Below, piece by piece: positions 54,956 to 64,000 of a stretch of DNA of 64,000 bases. Positions within the stretch are counted from its first letter, which is position 1. Each line of letters opens with the position of its first letter. This DNA is from Linnemannia schmuckeri (Eukaryota; Mortierellomycota; Mortierellomycetes; Mortierellales; Mortierellaceae), in the NCBI GenBank assembly GCA_029449235.1, contig JANATG010000009.1, positions 930,001 through 994,000 of the forward strand. The letters are read 5' to 3'. The notes beneath the pieces are model-generated. The model was not told the DNA's origin. It did no database searches and saw nothing but the letters and a program-made list of their open reading frames with translations. Made by a program: the position numbers and the translations under genes.

Positions 54956-57733
54956 TTAGATATCCAATGGTCCTTTTTGATGGCCATCGTAAAAGTTGAG
55001 GCCGTCGTCACTACCGTCTTCGTCCATCAACTTGAACACCGTCACTACAACAAAATAAAAAAGACAGAAAACGTTAGCATCCATAACATGTTTTTCACAT
55101 AGACAACAACACAAGAGAGAGAGAGAGAGAGAGAAAAGGGAACTTACGAGCAACATTGGTGGCAAAGGCGACAAAAAGCGCCATAAACAGAATCGACGGC
55201 CCCACGCGATCATAATACAACACATCCAATCTAAACTGCTTCATCCACCGATCCCTCAAGTGAAAAATCGTTGTCGCATACACCAACGTCGACATGGCTA
55301 CCAGTACTAAAACCAGCCCAACTTGGAGACCCATGGATTTACCAAAGCTGAGGAGCGTGAGGGCCATGGAGCCGAGGAGGAGGCCGAATTTTATCCAATG
55401 CATGTAGGTGCGCTCGTTGGAGAAGAAGGCTTTTGCGTCGGGACGCTTGGGACCCTTTTTGCCGTTGCGAAGAGGGGGGCCTCGTGGGATTGTAGTAGTA
55501 GTGGTGGAAGTGGGCTGGAATTTGCCGTAGAATCGGGTTCCGCGACTGGAAAGTTCTTGGAATGTTAGGCGGCGTGGGGCGATGGAGGCTGGGTCGTGGT
55601 TGTTGGTTCCTTGTAGTCCTGGTTTCTCCGAGTCTCCACCGAGAGCTGAGAATGACGGGGATAAAGGTAAGCGAGAATCGAGACGGGTCCAGCGGATGAA
55701 TCGACGCATGCTTCGCGCGCGGAGTGGGGTCTTGCTGTTCGATGAAGAACTAGACGCATTTCCACAAATTGTCGACGTCTCTGAGGCGATAGTCGTGCTG
55801 CGATAGATGGACATTTCGGACGGATCTGAAGACGACAGGGCATAAACAGAAGAAGATGTCGTCCCCGTGATGGCAGAGAAGCCCGAGGTGGTACTTGAAG
55901 CATACGAGGAGGACTCAGACCCGGTGGTCATGACCGAAAGGATCGAGGTTGTGGTTGTACACGAGGCGGAGGACGGGGTCGAGTTACAGAACTTCGAGGG
56001 GCTGCTGGCGTCCATTGCATATCCTGCTGGTCGTCTTCCGCTACCTCCACTGGCTTGTTGTTGGACGCGTTGGAGGTGGCGGTTGAAGAAGTGCATAGAG
56101 TGTGTGCCCTCTATTTCTTGGATGTTTCGTTTCGTGGTCACCAGACTCGCGGTGCTGACGGCCAGGATTGAGGACATTGAGTCACCAGCCTCAGGGTGGT
56201 TGGAGTTGTACAAGTTCTTCTTCTGCTCATGCGGTTGTTGTTGGGCTTGCTGACTTTGCGGCTGCTGTTGTTGTAGTTCCTGTTGTTGCTGCTCAAGTTG
56301 AAGCTGCTGCAATAGACTGATACTCTGGATACGTCGACGGTAAGCCGAGTAATGGCTCTTGCCACCAGTATGACTACTGTTGGTCCGACGGGCTGGTCGA
56401 TGGACATGCAGGCTTCCAGTCTGGTCATCTACCCCACTCTCCATTTCTGTTTCTGTGTCTGTAGACACCGATGAGGACTGGTCATCCTCATCTGACCACG
56501 GTCCTCCTCCTGGGGCGGTAGGGGGTACGGAGAGTCCAGAAGAGTACGTCGACACTGGAGTCGAAGGCGGCAAGAGGACTGGTCGCGAAGATGTCTGTTG
56601 GGCAGTATTAGATTCTAATGATGGTGCGGTGGGCTCCTCAGTCCTGAAATATTCTTCTGTGGCTACAGTATCGACCTCAACCTCGACGTCCTTCTTGCCC
56701 AGTGACACTGGCGCCAGTGTAGGGGAGGACTGGTTGTAGAGGGTATAGATTCCAAACGTCGAATCAAGAGGCGTTTCAATCGACCTAGCCGACATCAACA
56801 CCTGCTGCTGCTGCTGTTGCCGCCCCTGAGATCCAGACGCCGACCGAACATGGCTTCCGAACGCAGAAGCAATCATACTCGCCGCTGCACCCGCCATCAT
56901 CCCAGCACTCGATCTCATCGACGAACCCGGCGACAAGGAGGAGGAAGATATAGCACTCGTAGAATGGGATCGTTGGCGGAAGAGCATCCATGGGATACCT
57001 TTCTGATCTGGCGAGTTTGGCTCAAATACCAGACTATGATTGCCGTTCGGTCCAGAAGATGAGGCTCCAATGCCAAAGTGTTGGGACGAAGATGAAGAAA
57101 AAGAAGAGGGAGACTGGAGGTGGAGGTGCTTGGTGTTTACGGGGGTTTTCAACGACTCGACGACGACTCCCTGGAGTTGATCGGGGCTAACGAGCGCGTG
57201 GCTGGATTGAGAACGCCAGAGAGAGGGTTTCTGGAGCGTTTCGACTTGTGGTGGAAGCTGATGACATTTTCTGTGATTGACCATAGATGTTTGTGATGTT
57301 GAAGTCTCCTGAGGTGGTGGAGAAGCGACGGGCGGGATTGAAACAGAACAAGGTTCTACTTCTAACGCCTGTTCTCCATCTCCTGATTTTCCTGCTGATG
57401 GTTCCGGCACGGGCGCTGTGTCTGAAGTGGTTGCTGCCGAGTTGAAGAGTAGTTGAGATTGCAATTGGCGCAAGAACGTTGTCCTGGTAGCTTTCACAGC
57501 TGAATTGATCGTTCTTAGGGGTCTAGGTGAAGGTGCTACAGGTAAAGTTCAAAAAAAAAATATGTTAGGTGGGCACACTGGTATTCACTGTGCAAATGAA
57601 TAGACAGGTATATAGGTAGAGGTTGATGGGAGGTACGTATACCATTGGCGAGAGTGTTAAGAGAAGTGGCGGACGACGACTGGGTGGAGCGCTTGTTCGA
57701 TTGGGACCCAGATGGGTCGGCGGCGATACGCAT
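54956..57733 (-). CDS. VTC1-like DUF202 membrane protein with very long N-terminus
   Basis: Three minus-strand exons: 57733-57643, 57535-55148, 55044-54956; 855 aa. The N-terminal ~720 residues are Ser/Gln/Thr-rich, with poly-Gln runs, and look disordered. The C-terminal part is a compact three-helix DUF202/VTC1 domain: KGPKRPDAKAFFSNERTYMHW, the helix LLLGSMALTLLSFG, then GLVLVLVAMSTLVYATTIFH, the short RFDVLYYDR-like link (FRLDVLYYDRVGPSILFMAL) and a final helix. Yeast Vtc1 belongs to the vacuolar complex that makes polyphosphate and is only ~130 residues. Here no SPX or VTC catalytic domain was found, so an accessory or separate role is likely. The last exon gives TVFKLMDEDGSDDGLNFYDG after the final helix. 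Confidence 0.78.
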
Positions 57734-58548
57734 AGGATGGGTGTGCAGGATATGGAGTTCGTCTGAGAAGGTGATGTGGTAGAATTTTAGTAAGAGAGGA
57801 AGAATCGAATATATCGGGGCGGTGAGAAGAGGAGATGGTTTGGTGTGAAGGGAAGAAAGAAAAAAGTGGATAAGAAAAGGAAAGGGTGAGAGAGAGAGGG
57901 GGGGGAGGGAGGGGGTGAAGGGACGAACAAGGCCGGAGCCAAGCAAGGACAATGGGCAAAAGGAAAATAACAGACGGAGAAAAGGAAACAAAAAAAAAAG
58001 AGAGAAAGGCTGAGAGTGAGAGTATGCCTAACAACTGTAAGTGGATGCAATGCAGATCCGCAACGACAAACGACGACAGCAATGACGATGAAGGATGGAC
58101 ACAAACGGTCAATAAGCGTGAATAATGTATGTGTGCGAGTGTGGGTGCGGAAGCGAAGGCTGAAGGAGGATAGTCGATTGTCATTCAGGCTGGTAGGAAC
58201 ACTAACATCGCACGCGTCCATTTTAGAATTTGGAATCACCATTATCGTGCTTTATCTCTTTCTAATTCTCAACTGCATTCTCCCCTTTTTGCATCTATTG
58301 TGAATAAAAACAGCGCTTATCCATCTACTTCTTGTTTGCAACAGATGCAGCTTTTTGTTTGTGTTGGCAACAGTGGCATTTGTGTATGAGTGGATCATGG
58401 TCGTATCATTGAATAGATAGGCAAAAGGGATTGTGTATTGTTATCGCGACAAAGGATTTATTTACAAATGTCCGTAACTGAAGACTGGTAGCATGATTAT
58501 TTCTATGGGGTTGTTGTTGTTGTTGTTGTTGTTGTTCACTATTTTTTC
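57734..58548. other. intergenic between VTC1-like and CotH genes
   Basis: Upstream of the VTC1-like start a C/T-rich leader (on the minus strand; about 57780-58015) is seen. A (TTG)n repeat lies at 58511-58536, just past the CotH stop. No gene recognised. Confidence 0.5.
58511..58536 (+). repeat. (TTG)n microsatellite
   Basis: About eight to nine TTG units directly 3' of the CotH gene. Confidence 0.85.
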
Positions 58549-60657
58549 TTAAATGGCAAAGGCGACGGCAGCAACGGCTCCGAGGACCGTCCATTGGCTC
58601 TTCAAGGGCTGGGCAGCGCTGGTGGCCATTGTGTCCTTTTGAGCAATACCGTTGGTTGACGAGGTTGTCGAGGGGCCATCGTCCTTGGGGACAGCAGTAA
58701 CAGGGGTAGCGTCCTTGGAGATATCACTTCCAGCAGCAGGTACTGCAGGATGGGAGATGGTGGTGGCCTGCTTGGCAACGACAGCGCCAAAGGGAGAGTT
58801 GAGGGTGGTCATCTTGTGAAGAGCAGCCTTGCTGGCAGTGCCGGCCTGGATCTTGAACTTGAGACTCTTCTGAACCTCAGCAGTGCGCTTCTCGATCCAG
58901 TTCATCAAGCCCCAGTTGTGCTTGGTGCCCATCTTGAGACCTTTATGCAAGTCCTCGATGGTGAACTTTTCGCTCTTGCCCTTGGAGACACGGGGCTGGT
59001 CACGGTCCCAGGCGACATCTTCCTGGATCATCCTCTTGTAAGCCTCGATACGGGGGGTCAGGGCCTCAGGCTTAAAGACAGTGTTGACAGTGTCCTTGAG
59101 AATCTGTTCAAAGCGGGCATTGATCTGAGGGGTCTCCATGATCAACTTCTGGGCTAGGGGAGACTCGAAGCCTTTGTCGTTCTTCTTTGGGATCGCGCGA
59201 TAGGACTCAACCTCGCCCTCGTAGGATGTGCCAAAGGTGTCGTCAAAGTCGATGGGGAGCCAGATCCACTTGTTGGTGAGGGGGTCGTGGTACATCTGGT
59301 AGTTCGAGCCAGATTTCCAGTAGGCATCCCAGGCACCGGTAAGGTACTCCATCGCCATACTTTTCAAGAACACATCTAAGTCAATTCTCTCCTCCCAGTA
59401 GGCAATGGGGTCCTTGACCTTCTTGGGATCGTAGTCCTTGAGATCCTTCATAAAGGCAATCAGGTCCGCCATCAGGTCTTCCTTGGGGTTGTTTCCGTGC
59501 AGGATGTTCTTGTAAATGTCGCCGACGACGTAGCTCTTGGTGGTGGGTCCGAGCCACTCGAGGTTGCCCTCGTGTCCACAGCAAGAGTTCATCTTCCAGA
59601 GAGCACCGGCCTTGACATTCTTGACGTTGGGGTGGAGGACCGTCTTGATCCAGTGCTTCTTCATCTCTTCCATAGCGACGTAGAGACCGATGGGCTGGTT
59701 GTTGAGGAAGAGGCGAACGTAGGCAGCCTGCTGGGTGGGGACACCGAGGGAGTTGAGGATATCGACGTAGAGCTTCTCGCGCATCATAGTGGCGTCGGTC
59801 TCTCCGCTGCGGAGCTTGAGCGTGGCGAGGTCGAGGAGACGGTTCTTCTTAGGGAATTTGAGCTTGTAGGCAAGCTTGGCGTACTCGCGAGCAGACGTAC
59901 CAGACAGGTTGAAGGTGACATTGCTAAACTTGATATTCTCATTCGCACTGAGGAGAAGCAGAAGGATTAAAAAGGGGTGTCGCGTGTGTGCGTTTCTTAC
60001 TCGTTGCTCATTTGCCGTATCGCCAAGTAACAATCGCCAAAACTTACCCAATGTACTGGACCTTGACTTTGATGGGGTCGGGGTGAAAGTCTGCACCACC
60101 TTTATTGAGGTGCTTGATCTTGGCAGGATCACCCTCGACAAAGATGTTTCCGATAAACCCTTCTCTAAAGAAGGGCGAGTTCTGCTCCAACTTATTCTCA
60201 TAAACCTGAGGAAGAGGAGGCAGGTTGTAGAGGGTATGCGAGCGATCAAAGAACTCGTTGGGGGTATGGGCGGCACCCCTAGGCAACTCGCGTTCCTCTT
60301 TTTCTTGCTTGCCGACTTTACCACTCTCCTCCAGCTGGACATACTTGTAGGTGAGAGGTGCATCGACGCCGGTGACATTGGCGGACCAGAGAGGGTATGT
60401 GTCCTTGGTGGTGGTGAGTTTTGTGAGCTTGCCGTTGACTATGACACCGAAGGAGTCTTCGTCATCTTCACGCAGACCGACAACATTGAATGTCACTGTG
60501 GGTTTTGATAAAGGTAAAGGAAACGAAAAGTACAGAGTTAGTTGCCAAGCGGATTGATTGTACCTTCCTAAAGGAAAGATTTTTTTTCTTTTTCTTTCTT
60601 ACCATCGGCCAGAGCCATGGCAGCGCAGGCCGTCAATCCGAGAAGGAGGCGAACCAT
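58549..60657 (-). CDS. CotH-family kinase homologue, secreted, likely GPI-anchored
   Basis: Minus-strand exons: 60657-60603, 60495-60048, 59947-58549 (donors GTAAGA, GTAAGT), 633 aa. The first exon encodes a signal peptide (MVRLLLGLTACAAMALAD). After an N-terminal beta-domain (VTFNVVGLREDDEDSFGVIV) comes the CotH region: FVEGDPAKIKHLNKGG, TSAREYAKLAYKLKFPKKNR, LKLRSGETDATMMREKLYVD, AYVRLFLNNQPIGLYVAMEE, and NKWIWLPIDFDDTFGTSY with the Asp pair of the metal site. The C-terminus is Ser/Thr/Ala-rich and ends in a short hydrophobic stretch (TVLGAVAAVAFAI), as expected for a GPI signal. Bacterial CotH is an atypical kinase that phosphorylates spore-coat proteins; Mucorales relatives are cell-surface proteins. 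The MGQTNDGAYRDP-type motif known from Mucorales surface CotH proteins was not seen here. Substrate unknown. Confidence 0.85.
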
Positions 60658-62089
60658 AGTGTAGTTCCACGTAGTATGGAGTACAGAGACTGGATATCGA
60701 GTGGGAGTAATGAGGAGAGAAGGTCGTGAAGTAAAGAAGAGAGGGGCGGTGTAGGTAGTGAAGGTATGATGACAAAGACGAACGCGAGAGGAAAAGTGAA
60801 AGGGTAGAAGAAGAAAAAATAGAACGAGAATGAAGATGATATATAAGAAAAGAGAAAGTGGGGAATGTCTGGATGATGAGCTGTGAGTGGATGCAGCAGA
60901 AAGCGTTCGAATGAACGATAGGTGATGTGGACTGAACAGAATTCTCTTTTGACCTTGGAGTTGTCATATCCATCCCTTTCATCTGTCTCTCATGCAGTCC
61001 ATGGACCTAAGCAAACACCCTCCAGTGAATAAAATGAGTCGTGTGCATATTTTATACACACACATATATATATATATACCACATATACCCCACCCCACCC
61101 CACTTGTTCATTGATGCGTGCATAGACGTGCATTTTTGTCGAGTGCAACAGAACCTGCTGTCACCCAACGCCTCCTTTTTTTTTACGATCGATTTCGAAA
61201 AGGGCTAGAAACAGGACGAGAGAAGGAACGAGGGCATGACAGCAGACTGATTGTCCAAGGAGGGGATCGAACGAACGATGCAAACTATGGAGAACGTCGT
61301 TTTCTTTTCTTCGAAGATACAATAACTAATCAAGATCGGATCGATAGGCTGCATGTTACTCTACACCGTGGTTCCCCATTGCAGTAGTTGAGCGTTTTAT
61401 TCTACTATACTTTCTTTTGTATGCAAGAAGAATAAAATTTGATTAGCGCACAGGCCAACTCCTGTGTCTCTCCATTTTCGATCAGTGATCAGTGACCAAT
61501 CAAATTCCATTTTGTGAGTCGTCACCGAATCAGATTTTGATGCTTGATTTGGGAAGGAGATGTCTCGATTACATCACATGATGGAACGACAAATCGATCG
61601 CACAAGCTACCAGTCCACCCAGCCCATCCATCCATCATCCTCGTCGCTTTTTTTTTTTTTTACTTCTCTAGTGTCAAGCCCGTCTCGCATTCGTCCTTTT
61701 CTTCTCTCCCTCCTCTTCCTCCCCTTCTTTGCCTCGCCAACCTTCTCTCTTCCTTATTCCCTTACCTTTCTTTCCTCCTTCTGTCTCCTTCACACGTCTT
61801 GTTATTCATTCGCTCAACACACTCACACACGTACTCCCTCACTTACACGCTTACACACACTTACACACACACACACGCACGCAAGCCTCCCCTCCTCCTT
61901 ACTCCATCACCCATTCCTTCCTTGTTTCTTCTTTCCTTTCTTTTCTCTCTCTCGTTCTCTTCCTCGGCTCTACACAACATCCTTCTCTCTTTCTCACACA
62001 CACACTCTTCTTCTCTCGTCCTTGCCTTAATCCCCTACTCCCCTCTCTTAACTTTTAACCCTTCAACCCTTCTCCTCCTCCTTCCCCAA
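60658..62089. other. 1.4-kb divergent intergenic region
   Basis: Between CotH (-) and the STS1/Cut8 gene (+). Holds a TA/AC-rich patch (61045-61085), CACCC repeats near 61090, AC-repeat tracts (61810-61875) and a long C/T-rich leader (61640-62080) before 62090. The longest open frames here translate this pyrimidine tract and are not genes. Confidence 0.55.
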
Positions 62090-64000
62090 ATGGGTGACAG
62101 TCCATGCTTTGCAATCCCCCACGCCCACTCGCCCTCCGCGTTCCAGCACCCGCACCAGTTCAACGGTTCCCTTGCCCAGCCCCGTCTGCCCCTCCACCAC
62201 CATCAACGCCACCTCGGTAACCCTCACCACGCCATGGACACTCCTCGCTGTAAGTTGTTGTCCCTCTCTCTCTGTCGGTGGAGTGTACAAGCTCCCCTTT
62301 ATTGCCTCCAATAAATATCCTATCACTGCTATCGTACAAGCATCCACACTAATCTAACGCTTATTTTTTTTTTTGTTGTCTTTCTTCCTTCCCTTCTTCC
62401 TTGCCACTCTCTTTGCCTCTTACCTCGCCCTTGCCTGGTCCTCTCCTATTCTATCCTCTCTTACTCCCCTCCTCCCCCCCTCTCTCGCCCCATTCATTTT
62501 TTCTTTTATATGGATTCACCAGCGACGCTTAAACGCAAACCGAGCGAGGACATCGACAGCCCCATGCCCTCGTCTGGCCCCCCTTCGCCCTCAGAGAACA
62601 ATAGCGACAGCAACAACGATCAGGCCAAGGTCAAGCGTGTCCGTACCACCATTCAACGGGTCTCGAAGCAAAAGACTGTCTCAAAGTTGATTGGTAAGGT
62701 CCATGATTTTCTTTTTTAGCTCTTCTTTTGGCCCAGTGACATTTCCTCTGCCCTTCCTCCGTGCGACCCAAAACGTGTCCCTTTTGCACACATGCACATA
62801 CACTCCAAATGAACAACGGGAGCAACCTACTCACTGGAGTCAAGTGTGATCTGCTCCGCCTTTTTTATTTCTATTATTTTGAATGTTGCGGGTTTACTGG
62901 CGAATTGTCCGACTTACGCCATCTCTTTTCGCTTTTTTGCTTAACTTGCCTACTCTGCTATTAGGCACCCTTACCAATGCACAATTGATAAACCTTGTGA
63001 ACACCCTCGTCGATAGTCACCCGTCCCTCGCAGAGGACATTAGTAACCTTGTCCCCCGTCCCACCGTTGCCTCTGTGCAACCCTACCTTGCCGCCCTTGA
63101 ATCAAAGATGCAGGAGTCCTTCCCCTACACAAAGTGGGGCCCCGGTCGTGATGACTATTCCTTCAACAGAGTCAAGCCTGCTTTGGACGAGCTTGTCGTA
63201 AGTAGACGCAAAGCAATTAATGCCCTTCATGCTTTTCTTTTGGACTGTGCATTTGTGTACATGCATGATGGATATGATGGATATGGGGGGGAGGAAAGGG
63301 CAGAGGGCTACGCAATCTTAGCTTACGCAGCCGGACAAACCAAAATGCTAATTGTGAGCTAAACAGAGGGAAAAAAAGAAGTCCGCCCCACCCCCAAGAG
63401 CAAATAGAAGTCGTGACAACGAACACTCTTACACAAACATAGCCGTTGTTTCTAACCCTCTGTTCTTCTTGTTCTTGCATTCGTAGGAGAATCTTGTGGA
63501 CTATACCAACCATTTCACATCACCTCCAGAGTTCCCGACCACATCATTCTCGTTCCTTCATATCGCCACAGAGTTCTGCCATCGTCTGCCAAATTGGGAC
63601 AATCCCGCTAACAACGAACACAAATCGAACTTGTACAAGTCTCTTGCAGACTTCTGGATCAAAGCCATTCAGGATGCCAGCAGCAGACTGGAGGAAGGCA
63701 AGATCTATGGCCAGATGACTGTCCAGGAATGGGCCAAAAAGTAAGCACAATCATCATGCTTGTGGGGTCATGGACAACATGCATATATCTAACTTTGTCA
63801 GTGGTGATAGAACACATTTTTTTGCTAATCAAAATCCCTTCTTTTTTGAACGATTTTATTAGCTTGGAGCAACACAACAACACATCACAGGGTATGTTCT
63901 CTTCCGCGATTGAAGAGTTCAAGACCAAGCTGGGATGGATCATTGGCATTCACACACCCGCGCCCAGCTTCTCGAGCTCATTATCCTCTGGAAGTCCACG
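62090..64000 (+). CDS. STS1: STS1/Cut8 tethering factor for nuclear proteasome, 3' partial
   Basis: Exons 62090-62249, 62523-62693, 62965-63197, 63487-63740 and 63863 to the window edge. The N-terminal ~50 residues are His/Pro-rich. Exon 2 has a basic segment (KVKRVRTTIQRVSKQKTVSK) fitting a nuclear localisation signal. The conserved core is LINLVNTLVDSHPSLAEDIS, NLVPRPTVASVQPYLAALES, FPYTKWGPGRDDYSFNRVKP, and TSFSFLHIATEFCHRLPNWD. In yeast, Sts1/Cut8 docks the proteasome at the nuclear envelope and is itself a proteasome substrate. Exon 1 is the weakest part: the donor after CTCGCT is good (gtaagt), but an alternative upstream leader exon is possible. The C-terminal end lies beyond 64000. 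Confidence 0.83.

Noticed and set aside
61250..61300. TTCGATCC-like element resembling a tRNA T-loop on the minus strand
   Set aside because: The flanking bases do not form a T stem or an acceptor stem, and no A-box is placed correctly.
61544..62314. 256-codon open frame before STS1
   Set aside because: Pyrimidine leader translated; the spliced frame from 62090 leads into the conserved STS1 exons.

Overview
This is nuclear DNA of a filamentous fungus, most likely an early-diverging Mucoromycota species of the Mortierella/Linnemannia type. The reasons are compact genes with many ~60-190 nt GT-AG introns, a 6-pyruvoyl-tetrahydropterin synthase gene, BRCC36-like and Gemin7-like genes that many Dikarya lack, a CotH-like kinase gene, F-box pseudogenes, and pyrimidine-rich leaders with long A/T homopolymers between genes. 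The lineage is inferred from gene content; no marker gene proves it. All exon limits below come from reading splice sites and frames by eye. I recognised no tRNA, rRNA, CRISPR array or replication origin.

Region 1 (1-21.3 kb) is an accessory region. After the 3' end of an IML1/DEPDC5-like gene lies a tandem family of plus-strand genes for single-pass membrane proteins: signal peptide, Kelch/galactose-oxidase-like ectodomain, one transmembrane helix, basic stop-transfer cluster, Pro/Gln-rich tail and a conserved charged C-terminal helix. Three copies are intact (2072-4539, 8485-10755, 13991-16216). One is full length but broken (5145-7314), one is truncated at both ends (20177-21230), and one is only a 5' stub (about 7745-7951). 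Two minus-strand F-box pseudogenes (10655-12993 and 17685-19756) alternate with the Kelch copies, giving a duplicated Kelch/F-box unit. A decayed Tc1/mariner element of about 1.2 kb with inverted repeats and TA flanks (16473-17682) cuts the 3' end of the second F-box copy.

Region 2 (21.7-43.3 kb) holds single-copy genes: PAQR/IZH3 receptor (-), DUF3605 protein (+), a large membrane-anchored or secreted beta-helix protein (+), a membrane-bound GNAT (-), LYRM2-like (+), PTPS (-), a TFIIIC small subunit (+) and a LAG1 ceramide synthase (+). A gene-poor stretch at 38.0-40.9 kb contains at least one unidentified coding relic.

Region 3 (43.5-64 kb) begins with four packed minus-strand genes: CTU2/NCS2 (tRNA thiolation), a Gemin7-like SMN-complex subunit, a BRCC36-type JAMM deubiquitinase and HIS6 (histidine synthesis). 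They are followed by a predicted N-myristoylated protein with a kinase-N-lobe-like patch (+), a VTC1/DUF202 membrane protein with a very long N-terminal extension (-), a CotH-type secreted kinase homologue with a likely GPI anchor (-), and the first exons of an STS1/Cut8 proteasome tether (+, runs off the window).

The single-copy genes have unrelated housekeeping roles and form no pathway cluster. The Kelch/F-box block is the unusual part: a receptor-like family undergoing birth-and-death evolution, with no described function that I can name.
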